Shown here in pieces: positions 34,870-43,736 of a stretch of DNA of 64,000 nt; within the stretch, counting starts at the first letter, position 1, and each line of letters begins with the position of its first letter. The position numbers were made by a program, and so were the translations under genes. The notes under the pieces were generated by a model, which saw only the letters and a list, made by a program, of their open reading frames with translations, was not told where the DNA came from and did not search any database. Source of the DNA: Mesobacillus sp. S13 (lineage in GTDB: Bacteria; Bacillota; Bacilli; Bacillales; Cytobacillaceae); contig NZ_CP084622.1 in NCBI RefSeq assembly GCF_020422885.1, forward strand, positions 2,065,001-2,129,000, written 5' to 3'.

Positions 34870-36297
34870 ATGAAAATTGCTTCAATCATAAACGGTGCTG
34901 AAAGGATGGATGGCAGCGGAGAAACAATGGAAGTGAGGAATCCTTACAGCGGAGACCTGGTTGCCGAGATGACTCTTGCTGACGAAAAGCTGATGGAAGA
35001 GGCGATTGAGAACAGCCGACAGGCATTCCAGCAAACAATGAAAAAGATGCCAGCTTATGAACGATCAGATATTCTTCGCAGAGCATCTGATTTACTGGAG
35101 GAAAAGCAGGAGGAGTTCGCCGAAATCGTTGCCAGGGAAGCCGGTAAGCCCATCAAGCATAGCAGGGCGGAAATCAAACGCTCAATCCAGGTTCTGCGTT
35201 TCTCGAGCGAACTGTCCAAGCATATGACGGGAGAGGTTTTGCCAATGGATGCAGCTCTTCGTGGTGATAACCGAATGGGAATGGTAAAACGAGTGCCAAT
35301 GGGTGTAATCGGAGCGATCACTCCTTTCAACTTCCCGTTGAATTTATCGCTCCATAAGATTGCTCCGGCGATTGCTGCGGGCAATACGGTTATCTTTAAG
35401 CCGGCTGAGAAAACGCCTGTATCAGCCTATATGCTTTCAAAGCTTTTTCAGGAGGCAGGGCTGCCAGATGGGGTGTTGAATCTAGTGCTAAGTACCGGTA
35501 AGGTCGCAGGATCCACCCTCGTTCCCCACAAAGATGTCCCGAAAATTACCTTTACCGGCAGCCTGACAGTCGGAAAAATCATCCGTGATACAGCTGGTTT
35601 CAAAAAGGTCACAATGGAGCTTGGTTCAAACTCACCGAATATAGTCTTTGAAGATGCCGATATTGATGATGCGGTCGAACGCCTTGTTAATGCTGCGTTC
35701 GGTTACTCAGGCCAGGTATGTGTGTCGGCACAAAGAATTTATGTCCAGGAAGATGTCTATGACGAGTTCCTCAAAAAGTATGTTGAGGCAACGAATAATT
35801 TGGAGATCGGTGATCCGCTTGGGGAAGAAACGGATTTCGGTCCGATGATCGATGAAGACGCCGCGAAAAGAATCCAGGAATGGGTAGAAGAAGCTAGGAA
35901 TGAGGGAGCAACTATCGAAACTGGCGGTGACAGAAAGGGCACAATGATGTATCCGACAATCATAACTGACGTCAAAAAAGACATGAAGGTTGTCAAGGAG
36001 GAAGCGTTCGCCCCGATTGTGACACTGATGCCGTTCAAAACGGAAGAAGAAGCGGTTGCTAATACAAATGATTCTATTTACGGACTTCAGGCAGGCGTCT
36101 TCACAAAAGACATCAGCCGTGCCTATCGAGTTGCTGACAATCTCGAAATGGGAGGAGTCTGGATTAATGAATCGTCCGTCTACCGCCAGGACAATTATCC
36201 ATATGGCGGGGTGAAATTAAGTGGACTTGGCAGAGAAGGCGTCAAGTATGCAATGGAAGAAATGACTGAAATGAAGTTTATAGGGGTTAGGCTATAG
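34870..36297 (+). CDS. NAD(P)-dependent aldehyde dehydrogenase
   Basis: The 475-residue protein has the ALDH landmarks: PFNFPLNLSLHKIAPAIAAG, the cofactor loop FTGSLTVGK, the general base Glu in MELGSNSPN and the nucleophile Cys284 in GYSGQVCVSAQR. ATG 34870 follows TAGGAGGG, 11 bp after the upstream stop, so it is co-transcribed with the ThDP enzyme and probably oxidises the aldehyde that enzyme makes. Glyceraldehyde-3-P-like or lactaldehyde substrates are possible. Confidence 0.9.
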   Translation: MKIASIINGAERMDGSGETMEVRNPYSGDLVAEMTLADEKLMEEAIENSRQAFQQTMKKMPAYERSDILRRASDLLEEKQEEFAEIVAREAGKPIKHSRAEIKRSIQVLRFSSELSKHMTGEVLPMDAALRGDNRMGMVKRVPMGVIGAITPFNFPLNLSLHKIAPAIAAGNTVIFKPAEKTPVSAYMLSKLFQEAGLPDGVLNLVLSTGKVAGSTLVPHKDVPKITFTGSLTVGKIIRDTAGFKKVTMELGSNSPNIVFEDADIDDAVERLVNAAFGYSGQVCVSAQRIYVQEDVYDEFLKKYVEATNNLEIGDPLGEETDFGPMIDEDAAKRIQEWVEEARNEGATIETGGDRKGTMMYPTIITDVKKDMKVVKEEAFAPIVTLMPFKTEEEAVANTNDSIYGLQAGVFTKDISRAYRVADNLEMGGVWINESSVYRQDNYPYGGVKLSGLGREGVKYAMEEMTEMKFIGVRL

Positions 36298-36301
36298 TAA
36301 A

Positions 36302-36328
36302 AAAGGAAGCTCACGGGCTTCCTTTTTA
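36302..36328 (+). terminator. Intrinsic terminator
   Basis: AAAGGAAGC/GCTTCCTTT hairpin with T5 after the ALDH gene. Confidence 0.88.
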
Positions 36329-36343
36329 TTATTGAAAACAGAA

Positions 36344-36802
36344 TCATTTCACTTTTGCAACTCCTAATGCAAAGTGGCAAAACAATATATTCTCAACCAT
36401 CTCGGCTTGAGAATCTTCACAATCAATAATCATAATCAGTTCAGACTGGAATCCTTTTAACAGCCTCCGTTTTTTCTTTATGATCAATTCAGTAAACAAC
36501 CGAATAGCAAATCCAACCAGTGCCCCGACAGCTGCACCAATCAAGCCCCAATAAATGGGTCCCCACTCCAGCTTGAATCCAATACTGGCACCAATTACCG
36601 AAAACGCAGTCGCCAGCGCTGCTCCAACATCGATTAGTGAAGTTCCATCTGAACGATGGATATTATCAAAAACCTTGCGTTGTTCCATACGATTATCAAG
36701 AGGCACAACAAAAATATCTTCCTGTTTAATTCCCTTTTTTTCTAGAGTGGCGACAGCCATTTCAATATGTACACTATGTTCAAAAGTTGAAAATACCTGC
36801 AT
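36344..36802 (-). CDS. Membrane protein with N-terminal soluble domain, unknown
   Basis: The 152-residue product has an N-terminal alpha/beta part (MQVFSTFEHSVHIEMAVATL) like a small regulatory or ferredoxin-fold domain, then two adjacent helices (VGAALATAFSVIGASIGF and LIGAAVGALVGFAIRLF) and a final beta strand region. Two bases separate it from the upstream TM2-like gene, so the pair is co-transcribed. Confidence 0.65.
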   Translation of the reverse strand: MQVFSTFEHSVHIEMAVATLEKKGIKQEDIFVVPLDNRMEQRKVFDNIHRSDGTSLIDVGAALATAFSVIGASIGFKLEWGPIYWGLIGAAVGALVGFAIRLFTELIIKKKRRLLKGFQSELIMIIDCEDSQAEMVENILFCHFALGVAKVK

Positions 36803-36804
36803 TT

Positions 36805-37593
36805 CTAAATCACCTTTTGCCCTTTCAGTACACGAAATGATGGCGATTGATAATTCTCCTGGAAAAAGGCACGCTGCTCTTTATCATATAACTTATTATT
36901 TTCAACAGTATTGATATAAGAGTCAAAGACAGCAAAGCCGTATAAGGAAGGGAAGAATAAAAGCCACTCTGGATTAACGACCGATGTAGCCTTTTTTATC
37001 TCTCCCAAAAATAAAAGTGAGATAGCCTCCAGAGCATGAGAATAATAAAAAAAGACAATGCACCAGATGATGACAAAAAAAGCAGTCACGATCCGGTGAA
37101 TATAAAGCTGTCCTAAACCGGGTACAAAAAAGGACCAAAAAATGGCCATTACTGGATTTCTTTTATCAAGGTAATTAATCTCAAGTGCACCTATACTAAA
37201 TGAATTGAATTTGTGTTCCTCACGTTCAGCCATTACGAAGATTTTGTTCAAATCAACTGTCGTCCGATAGCTGTCCCAAATCGCAAAGATATATACTGGA
37301 ATATAGATCAACAACCACCTTGTATCCAAGATTTCCTTTGCTCTATCAATGTCGCCCTGTAAGGAATAAATCATCGCTAAATTAAGGTTGGACTGTATAT
37401 TCACGACTACTTCCCAGATAAACAGGACAAAACCTCGGAGATACTTAGATAAGAGGAGATGTCCAAACCCTGGAAAGGCTGCACTCCACCAAGCAATAAT
37501 ATAAGGGTTTCTAAGATGGATTTGAGTTGTGCCTAGGAGGCTGACATGTGCTCTATACCTTCTTGCCGTGTTGTCATTAGTGTAATTATCCAT
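36805..37593 (-). CDS. Membrane protein with two TM2-like domains in tandem
   Basis: The 262-residue protein contains an internal duplication: residues about 29-116 (NPYIIAWWSAAFPGFGHLLL ... WDSYRTTVDLNK) and about 145-235 (NPVMAIFWSFFVPGLGQLYI ... FDSYINTVENNK) align along their whole length, each with a PGFG/PGLG turn between helices as in TM2 domains. Each half also has a Gly/Asp-lined central loop (LQGDIDRAKEIL, LGEIKKATSVV). Function unknown; co-transcribed with the next gene. Confidence 0.75.
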   Translation of the reverse strand: MDNYTNDNTARRYRAHVSLLGTTQIHLRNPYIIAWWSAAFPGFGHLLLSKYLRGFVLFIWEVVVNIQSNLNLAMIYSLQGDIDRAKEILDTRWLLIYIPVYIFAIWDSYRTTVDLNKIFVMAEREEHKFNSFSIGALEINYLDKRNPVMAIFWSFFVPGLGQLYIHRIVTAFFVIIWCIVFFYYSHALEAISLLFLGEIKKATSVVNPEWLLFFPSLYGFAVFDSYINTVENNKLYDKEQRAFFQENYQSPSFRVLKGQKVI

Positions 37594-37823
37594 TTGTTCC
37601 CCCGGTCAATTTTCAATTATTTTTACCTGAAAATGCTATTTCATTCAGATTCAAGAACTATGTGTGACCGAAAAGGAAATGAACCAAGACATAGGGAGGT
37701 TTTTCCAAAACATTTATTGTAAAACGGTGGAGTTAATTGGCTTGGGTGCTATTGGGGGAGGTTTGGTCAGTGGAATCAGGAACCTGCCAGACTGCGTCAT
37801 AGAAGGTTCCAATCAGAATGGAG

Positions 37824-38582
37824 TTAAGTGGTTATCAGCTTATCCCACAAAGGTTTAATTTTTGCCGGGTTTGAAAGTTTACTGAATATCCAATCGGCTT
37901 CTCGATTCAATAACTCGCGAAGTTCAATAGCAGCGTTTAGATGTTTCTTAGGCGTGAGGTTTTCCTGGATTTTTTGCACTATATGGACGATGTCTTCAGG
38001 CAGAGATGCTTCAGCTGTTTTCAATCCTAATTGAGCTCTTTCAGGTTTGTATCTATACAGTAGAACTCTGACTAAATGTGTCATGACATGATTCAGCATA
38101 TTTACAGACCATAAGTCATTGCCTCGTGCAGTCGCTTTTTTATATTGAAAAAGAAACCAGGCAATGTCATCGACTGCATCCTGAAATTCGCGTTCCGATA
38201 ACCTTAGGTTTTGGCTAGCAACGAATTTGGACAGCAATTCATCAGGATCGTAAATGACTTTGAAAAAGTCTTTCTCAATGAACGTCTTCTCTGTCACAGC
38301 AAACAAATCAACATGAAGCATGTTTTCATATACAGCGAGAATCTGCGGGGCAATGATGAAAATGTCATCGTGAAAAAGCAATTTTCCATATGACTCCAGA
38401 TGGTCTATCCTACTATCAAGGAATCCATCGAGATCTTTTTCATCAACAAGGCAGTACAAATCTAAATCAGAATGTTCATCATGCTCACCCCGCCCAACAG
38501 ATCCTTTAACAAAAATAGCTTGTACTCTTCTGTCTTGTTTAAGGCTGCTCGATAAAACTTGCAGTGCATCTGCGATCAACAT
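37824..38582 (-). CDS. Nucleotidyltransferase-domain protein
   Basis: The 252-residue protein begins with a polymerase-beta-type nucleotidyltransferase motif, FVKGSVGRGEHDEHSDLDLY (GS...D-x-D), then an all-helical C-terminal domain as in aminoglycoside adenylyltransferase-like proteins. A third Asp probably lies in MLHVDLFAV. ATG 38582 shares its A with the TGA of the patatin gene (TGATG), so the two are translationally coupled. Target unknown. Confidence 0.82.
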   Translation of the reverse strand: MLIADALQVLSSSLKQDRRVQAIFVKGSVGRGEHDEHSDLDLYCLVDEKDLDGFLDSRIDHLESYGKLLFHDDIFIIAPQILAVYENMLHVDLFAVTEKTFIEKDFFKVIYDPDELLSKFVASQNLRLSEREFQDAVDDIAWFLFQYKKATARGNDLWSVNMLNHVMTHLVRVLLYRYKPERAQLGLKTAEASLPEDIVHIVQKIQENLTPKKHLNAAIELRELLNREADWIFSKLSNPAKIKPLWDKLITT

Positions 38583-39436
38583 CAACAATCTCCCAACCAG
38601 TCTTTTAATGACTCGAAACTGTGCTTTGCATCCTCATATCCAACTTCATATAAACGCGTTAGTTTGTCCGGATTGCGCTCAACTCGTCCCACCTTGAGAT
38701 CCTGCGAGGGCCTGATCACTACAATTTCATTCCTGTCTTCAAGTTCTTCTATGTAATCCAGGGTTTCATTGTACATTTGATACCGTATTTCAAGTGCCTT
38801 GTGCAGTCCTTTGTAATCTTTATACACATATCTCGGCAGCCAGGAGAAGGAAGATTTTTTCTTGCGGTATCCTTTTGGCTTCGTCAATACAATGACATTT
38901 TTCTGCACACCATCAGTCATAGCTTTTCTTATGGGAATAGGGTCAGAAATGCCGCCATCCATCAAGGTCCTTCCCTGGAACTCGATAGCCGGTGCCATGA
39001 ATGGCAATGTACTTGAAGCTCTAATGATTTTCAGGAAATCCTCTGGAATATCGTTTTTATCAAAGTACACGGGTTCACCGGTTATGCAATCTGTTGTTCC
39101 GACAAGAAACCTTTCCGCAGCGCTGTTGAAGGAATCAAAATCAAACGGAACAAGCTCATTTGGCAGCTTGTCGAATATGAAATCCATCCCGAAGAGTTCC
39201 TTTTTTAAAAATAAGTTTCGGTAGGAAATGTAATCACGATGCTTAACATAATCAATTGTCACTTGCCTGTTGCGGCCCGGCTGCCTGGCCACATAGGAAG
39301 ATCCCTGGCATGCACCAGCTGAAACCCCGATGACATATGGGAAAAATAATTCATTTTCTAAAAAATACTCCAAAACTCCCGCAGTGTAGACACCTCTCAT
39401 GCCTCCACCTTCAAGAATCAGACCACTGTTAAACAC
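38582..39436 (-). CDS. Patatin-like phospholipase family protein
   Basis: The 284-residue protein shows LILEGGGMRGVYTAGVLEY (oxyanion GGGxRG), the nucleophile elbow GVSAG (about residue 38-42), and the Asp of the dyad in LMDGGISDPIP. It matches the YjjU/RssA type of bacterial patatins, which hydrolyse lipid acyl groups. ATG has GGAGG about 12 nt upstream. It leads a two-gene unit with the nucleotidyltransferase. Confidence 0.9.
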   Translation of the reverse strand: MFNSGLILEGGGMRGVYTAGVLEYFLENELFFPYVIGVSAGACQGSSYVARQPGRNRQVTIDYVKHRDYISYRNLFLKKELFGMDFIFDKLPNELVPFDFDSFNSAAERFLVGTTDCITGEPVYFDKNDIPEDFLKIIRASSTLPFMAPAIEFQGRTLMDGGISDPIPIRKAMTDGVQKNVIVLTKPKGYRKKKSSFSWLPRYVYKDYKGLHKALEIRYQMYNETLDYIEELEDRNEIVVIRPSQDLKVGRVERNPDKLTRLYEVGYEDAKHSFESLKDWLGDC

Positions 39437-39973
39437 GCCGACTCCTCCTTAAATCTATTTCTCTCATTCTCAAGTTGTTTTCTATAAAAATAGTCTATCA
39501 CAGCATATATTGATTTGTTCAATTTATGTTTGTGAAAAAGCAATATAACCGAGCTATCCTTTTAAACGTCAGGGACTAAGTTCCAATAGTATTTTAGCGA
39601 AAAAATAACTACAAAGGCCGAGTATGAAAGGAATTTATCCTTTTTCCTTTATTGATGAGGAGGTTTGCTATCAAAAGGTTCGGAAAAGCGGATGATGTGG
39701 CTTCCTTAACTCACTATTTTGCCGGGTATAGGCGGATATTGGATAATTTTCGGAGGGAGATTGGTATTGTGCGGGTTTTACGATTAGCAGATCTACTATT
39801 CAGCTTTTAGGGATCTTCCGTTGAGAATCAATACACCCCCAGAGATTACAGTGTTTATACTGACAGAAGTGTAGGACTAGAGAAGACGTTTATCGCATTT
39901 TGTGTCGGGTAACAGATTAATATAAGGCTAAAGCATTAGTTTGCTAATCAAAGTACAAGGAGTGAAGTCACCT
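39437..39973. other. Intergenic gap of about 540 bp
   Basis: No convincing gene. A 51-codon ORF at 39655-39810 has no ribosome site of its own and an ordinary composition. The last 60 bp must hold the promoter of the acidic lipoprotein gene, but no clear -35/-10 pair is visible. Confidence 0.5.
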
Positions 39974-40276
39974 ATGAAAAAAAGAAATCTACTACTAGCT
40001 TTACCTTTGGGAGCAGGTTTGATTTTGGGAGGCTGTGCAGAGGGTGCACAGGAGGATACAGAGGAGCCTAATACTGAAGAGGTTAAAGTAGAACACAATA
40101 AACTAGAATCAGAATCAAATGATACGGAATCGAATGGAGAAGAAGGCAATACAGGAATGGATGAAGAGGAACCAGATTTGGATGAAGAACCATCTGAAGA
40201 AGAAGGGAACGCAGGCATGGACGAAGAAGAGCCTGACCTTGATGAGGAACCTTCTGAAGAAGAAAACGGAAATTAA
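39974..40276 (+). CDS. Small acidic lipoprotein with tandem repeat
   Basis: The 100-residue product has a lipoprotein signal (NLLLALPLGAGLILGGC, lipobox LGGC) and a mature part that is almost all Glu/Asp/Asn/Ser. A 20-residue unit (MDEEEPDLDEEPSEEE plus GN(T/A)G) is present twice. ATG 39974 follows AAGGAGTG. It is a paralogue of the lipoprotein at 42047, and the two flank the sortase-substrate pair. Confidence 0.8.
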   Translation: MKKRNLLLALPLGAGLILGGCAEGAQEDTEEPNTEEVKVEHNKLESESNDTESNGEEGNTGMDEEEPDLDEEPSEEEGNAGMDEEEPDLDEEPSEEENGN

Positions 40277-40380
40277 TCGTCTAGTCACTTTATAAAATAT
40301 AAACCAGCGCCTATCGAATCTATAGGCGCTGTACTATTTTTCAGGAACCTAAAAACCTTGAAAAACAAGGAGGCTAAAGC

Positions 40381-41406
40381 ATGAAAACACAGGTTATTCC
40401 CTTTGCAGTCGTTTCAACATTAGTTTTTGCTCCGCTGTCTGCGGGTGCAGTTGAATATAATGAGGTAAAAGAGCAATATCCAGCAACGACATCATGGACA
40501 GAGGTTGACTGGAATAACTATCTTGAGGATCATTATGGATCGCAATTAGATGATTATGCCACTCTGAAAGAATTAGAAGAAGACATTGGCGAACCAATAG
40601 ATATCAACCAACTGGCTGATGGAAATCTTGATCAAAATGTACTGGACATCATTGAAAGGTACAACATGGATGCCAGTGAACTTGCAGCATTTTTAGAGGA
40701 ATACGATAACCGGGACAATATCCACTTTGCTGGCGATTTGGTGAAAGCCTTGGATGGGGGTGGATTCGTTGACGAAAATGGTTCAGACGATAGCAATGGG
40801 AATGCTGGCTCCGATAATAATGAAGGCCTAATTTCAGATAATGACAATGAAGGTAATGATTCAAATCAAAACAGCGATGCTGCAGTTACAGAAAATAACA
40901 ATGAAAACAATACCACTAATGAAACTGATGCTAATAGTCAAAACGAAGCTACCACTACAAATGCACTGGATGAAGACCAGCTAGAGGAAACCTACCTGGT
41001 ACCTCTTGGTTGGACGGTTGATGAATTCAACCAGTATTTAAGTGACAATTACGAAACAGACCTGAATGATTACACTTTGTTTAAAGACCTGGAAGCCGAA
41101 GTTGGTCCGCTAATTACCGACGAGAACGAACTAGAAGTAATTGAGGAATACGGGTTGACTCCAGAAGAGTACGAAATATTGTTGGCTGAATACGGGGAAA
41201 GTCCGGATGATTATTATTTTCTTAATGATCTGCGAGAGTCTCTTGACTATTATACCAGTGATGAGCCTGAAGAAGCTGGAACCGAAAAAGGCGGTGACAT
41301 GCCTGATACAGCCACAAACTCCCTTGCCTACGTCCTGCTTGGAGCAGGACTCATAACCCTTGGCGGCCTTACTTTGAGAGTGCGTAACCGATACGGTGAT
41401 AACTAA
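40381..41406 (+). CDS. Processed acidic surface protein, class D sortase substrate
   Basis: The 341-residue protein has a signal peptide (ending about residue 23, SAGAVEYN), two copies of a helical domain (about 34-117 starting SWTEVDWNNYLEDHYG, and 211-295 starting GWTVDEFNQYLSDNYE), a low-complexity Asn/Asp/Glu linker between them, and a C-terminal sorting signal: MPDTA, a hydrophobic helix and basic tail RVRNRYGDN. MPDTA is a variant of the LPxTA signal used by class D sortases. The sortase gene follows with a one-base overlap, so it is the dedicated enzyme. Confidence 0.9.
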   Translation: MKTQVIPFAVVSTLVFAPLSAGAVEYNEVKEQYPATTSWTEVDWNNYLEDHYGSQLDDYATLKELEEDIGEPIDINQLADGNLDQNVLDIIERYNMDASELAAFLEEYDNRDNIHFAGDLVKALDGGGFVDENGSDDSNGNAGSDNNEGLISDNDNEGNDSNQNSDAAVTENNNENNTTNETDANSQNEATTTNALDEDQLEETYLVPLGWTVDEFNQYLSDNYETDLNDYTLFKDLEAEVGPLITDENELEVIEEYGLTPEEYEILLAEYGESPDDYYFLNDLRESLDYYTSDEPEEAGTEKGGDMPDTATNSLAYVLLGAGLITLGGLTLRVRNRYGDN

Positions 41407-42026
41407 TGAGCAAAGGGAAAAAGAACGGTAAGCGGGAATGGATTGTTCCCGTTCTTGCCTTCTTCCTGATCATATCAGGCATATATTTGGCAGGAACCCA
41501 CGCATATAGCTGGGCAAAAGGTTTCATGGCCGTGGAGAAAGATAGTGATGGAGTAAGCATCAGGAATATGGAGAAGCAAATGGATGGAAATAAACGAATT
41601 GAAAATACGGAAAACCTTGAACAAGGCGAAAAGATTGGGAATATTTCCATTCCAAAGCTGGGCATGTCTGTACCGCTTTACGAAGGCACCAATGAGGAAG
41701 AGCTCGGAAAAGGAGCGGGACATTTTTCAAACAGCGTCATGCCTGGTGAAGGCAATAACACAGTCATTTCAGGACATCGGGATACCGTATTTCGAAGCCT
41801 AGAGAAAGTCGGAGAAAATGATTTGATTGAAGTTGAAACCTCCGAAGGAATATACACATATCGAATCGAAAAAGTCAGGATTGTTGACGCAGAAGATCAA
41901 ACCGTGATCGTCCCAAAGCCTGATGCTACCTTAACCTTAACAACATGCTATCCATTCACCTTCATTGGTGACGCACCTGAACGATACGTACTCGTTGGAA
42001 ACCTGATAGGTTCATCGGAAAAATAA
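41406..42026 (+). CDS. Class D sortase
   Basis: The 206-residue membrane enzyme has an N-terminal anchor helix (VPVLAFFLIISGIYLAG) and the catalytic triad: His124 in SGHRDTVFR, Cys181 in LTLTTCYPF and Arg193 in APERYVLVG. IPKLGMSVPLYEGT is a family signature. Sortases cut the substrate at the T of the sorting motif and attach it to the wall or a pilin-like partner. Start overlaps the substrate gene stop (TAATG). Confidence 0.93.
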   Translation: MSKGKKNGKREWIVPVLAFFLIISGIYLAGTHAYSWAKGFMAVEKDSDGVSIRNMEKQMDGNKRIENTENLEQGEKIGNISIPKLGMSVPLYEGTNEEELGKGAGHFSNSVMPGEGNNTVISGHRDTVFRSLEKVGENDLIEVETSEGIYTYRIEKVRIVDAEDQTVIVPKPDATLTLTTCYPFTFIGDAPERYVLVGNLIGSSEK

Positions 42027-42046
42027 TGAACAAGGAGGGAATTATT

Positions 42047-42247
42047 TTGAAAAAGAACTTTCTGATCGCTGTTCCGCTTGGAATATCCCTTGTTCTCGGA
42101 GGGTGTTCTGAAGGCCAGGACGAAAGAGTCCATGAAGAAGAACCAGCAGAAGACAGACCAGTAGAAGATACCGATTCTGAATTTAATAATGATGATTATA
42201 AACTGGATGAAGAAGAAACAGCCAGTGATGAGGATGAGGAGCTATGA
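42047..42247 (+). CDS. Small acidic lipoprotein, second paralogue
   Basis: A 66-residue lipoprotein (NFLIAVPLGISLVLGGC, lipobox LGGC) with a Glu/Asp-rich mature part; its signal region is clearly related to the 39974 lipoprotein. The TTG at 42047 is 7 nt after AAGGAGGG; the frame is open back to 42026 but that start would miss the site. Last gene of the surface-protein locus. Confidence 0.75.
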   Translation: MKKNFLIAVPLGISLVLGGCSEGQDERVHEEEPAEDRPVEDTDSEFNNDDYKLDEEETASDEDEEL

Positions 42248-42264
42248 TCCCGGATACAGCTTCT

Positions 42265-42299
42265 TAAGGTCACCTATCATAACGATTGGTGACCTTTCA
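42265..42299 (+). terminator. Terminator-like hairpin of the sortase locus
   Basis: AAGGTCACC/GGTGACCTT hairpin with a weak T tail, after the second lipoprotein gene. Confidence 0.6.
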
Positions 42300-42327
42300 T
42301 TAGTTTGCTAACGCAATTGGGAGGAGA

Positions 42328-43074
42328 TTAGTCCTCCAATAAATGATGGATCATCCTTGGCGTGTTTTCGAAAAATTGCTTCATGATGCGGTAATGATTC
42401 GTTTCTTCCAGCTTTCTTTTAAAAATGCCTTCATCACAGAATTCATAGATTGCTGCATCCGGATAGGCCATGATGATCGGGGAGTGTGTGGCGATGATCA
42501 GCTGTGAGTTCTCCTTCACTAGATCATGGATGCGAGTCAGCATCGACATTTGCCGCAAAGGTGAAAGTGCAGCTTCAGGTTCATCCAAAATATAAATACC
42601 ATTCCCCCGAAACCGGAGAAGGAAGGTTGAGAAGAAGGCTTCGCCGTGTGATTGTTCATGTAAAGATTCTCCGCCAAATGAGTCAATGATCCTTGGTCCG
42701 AATCCTTCACGATCCAATTCTTCAATATTTGAAGCGACATTGTAAAAACTTTCTGCACGCAGGAAAAATCCATCCTGTGGTCGTTCTATTCCTTTTATAA
42801 TCCGCAAATAATCCCCTAAATCTGAATGGGAGTCATAGGTAGAGAAATTGAAATTATATGAGCCGCCTTCAGGATTAAAGCCCAGTCCCACTGCAATGGC
42901 TTCAAGTAAAGTCGATTTTCCCATCCCATTCTCGCCAATCAAAAAAGTGACGTTTGGATGCAGCGTCAACTCGTCCAAAGCTTTAAAGCTAGGGAGATTG
43001 AACGGGTACTCCTGAAAGGAAGGCACTTCTTCTCTTTTGAGGCTGACGCTTCTGACATATTGCCAATTCAACAT
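42328..43074 (-). CDS. AAA/ABC-type ATPase of the SMC-like OLD family
   Basis: The 248-residue protein has Walker A GENGMGKST, a signature-like segment (FGGESLHEQSHGEAF), Walker B GIYILDEPEAALSP and the switch His in IATHSPI. It lacks membrane segments and a transporter partner, as in stand-alone RecF/OLD-type ATPases (YbjI/AAA_23 kind) that often act in DNA or RNA metabolism or defence. Role unknown. Confidence 0.82.
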   Translation of the reverse strand: MLNWQYVRSVSLKREEVPSFQEYPFNLPSFKALDELTLHPNVTFLIGENGMGKSTLLEAIAVGLGFNPEGGSYNFNFSTYDSHSDLGDYLRIIKGIERPQDGFFLRAESFYNVASNIEELDREGFGPRIIDSFGGESLHEQSHGEAFFSTFLLRFRGNGIYILDEPEAALSPLRQMSMLTRIHDLVKENSQLIIATHSPIIMAYPDAAIYEFCDEGIFKRKLEETNHYRIMKQFFENTPRMIHHLLED

Positions 43075-43150
43075 ATTTCATACCGCCTGACATTATTTTT
43101 CTCTATTCTATCAAATAGGAACTGGAAAAAAACCTTTGAAATTTCCATTT

Positions 43151-43260
43151 CGCTATAAAAAAGAAAAAGTCGCTATAATATCAAAAAACTCGCTATAAAA
43201 ATAAAAAAGTCGCTATATAAACAAGAAAGTCGCTATAAAAATCATTTTGTCGCTATAAAA
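43151..43260. repeat. Tandem array C: six units of exactly 20 bp
   Basis: CGCTAT(A) begins at 43151, 43171, 43191, 43211, 43231 and 43251, each followed by A-rich sequence, in an otherwise very AT-rich stretch. The core is constant and the rest varies. The 20-bp step is close to two helical turns, which puts the cores on one face of the DNA. Confidence 0.85.
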
Positions 43261-43302
43261 ATTTTTCGTATTAAAAAACGAAAAAACCTGGCATGCAATA
43301 GG

Positions 43303-43512
43303 ATGCGTCTCTTAATTAAGAACGTAAATTTACGATATAATGCAGATGATAGACCAATTTGGGAAGTGATATTCATCTTAAATGCGATTATATTATTCAT
43401 TTTGGCAGGAATAGCTGAGATCGGCGGAGGGTATTTGGTCTGTAACTATAGCGAATCGTTGGATTTTTTGTATGACACAATGATACCAATCAGTGGATGT
43501 ATAAGCTCGTAA
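43303..43512 (+). pseudogene. ynfA/UPF0060 remnant
   Basis: The frame contains IILFILAGIAEIGGGYLV, the unmistakable first helix of the YnfA small transporter family, preceded and followed by unrelated sequence that soon stops. The other three helices of a roughly 108-residue YnfA are missing. It is a decayed copy. The following 43513-43650 stretch holds no gene I recognise. Confidence 0.6.
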
Positions 43513-43651
43513 ATATATCGATTGCCTTGTATTTAATTGGTTTGGTAACAAGGGCATTTATTTCATGCCACTTAGATCATAGTCCCATCCTTCGTTTAGC
43601 ATGAATACCTCCTATCCTGTTTTTTTTAAGTGAAATAGGGGAAAACATAAA

Positions 43652-43698
43652 TATCCCGGAACTTCTATTTTGCATAAATTTAGCACTTCTGGGATAAT
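43652..43698 (+). promoter_or_regulatory. Promoter and flanking inverted repeat of the glutaredoxin gene
   Basis: TTGCAT (43670-43675), 17-bp spacer, GATAAT (43693-43698). An inverted repeat TATCCCGGAA (43652-43661)/TTCTGGGATA (43687-43696), one mismatch, brackets the -35 and overlaps the -10, a likely operator. Confidence 0.55.
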
Positions 43699-43736
43699 AC
43701 ATTATAGGGTATAAAAAATTTAAGGAGGCTTTCAGA

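Noticed and set aside
37664..37858. 64-codon plus-strand ORF
   Set aside because: No ribosome site, runs into the convergent nucleotidyltransferase gene and has no recognisable features.
39655..39810. 51-codon ORF in the gap before the acidic lipoprotein
   Set aside because: No upstream ribosome site; GAGGAGG lies inside the ORF rather than before it.
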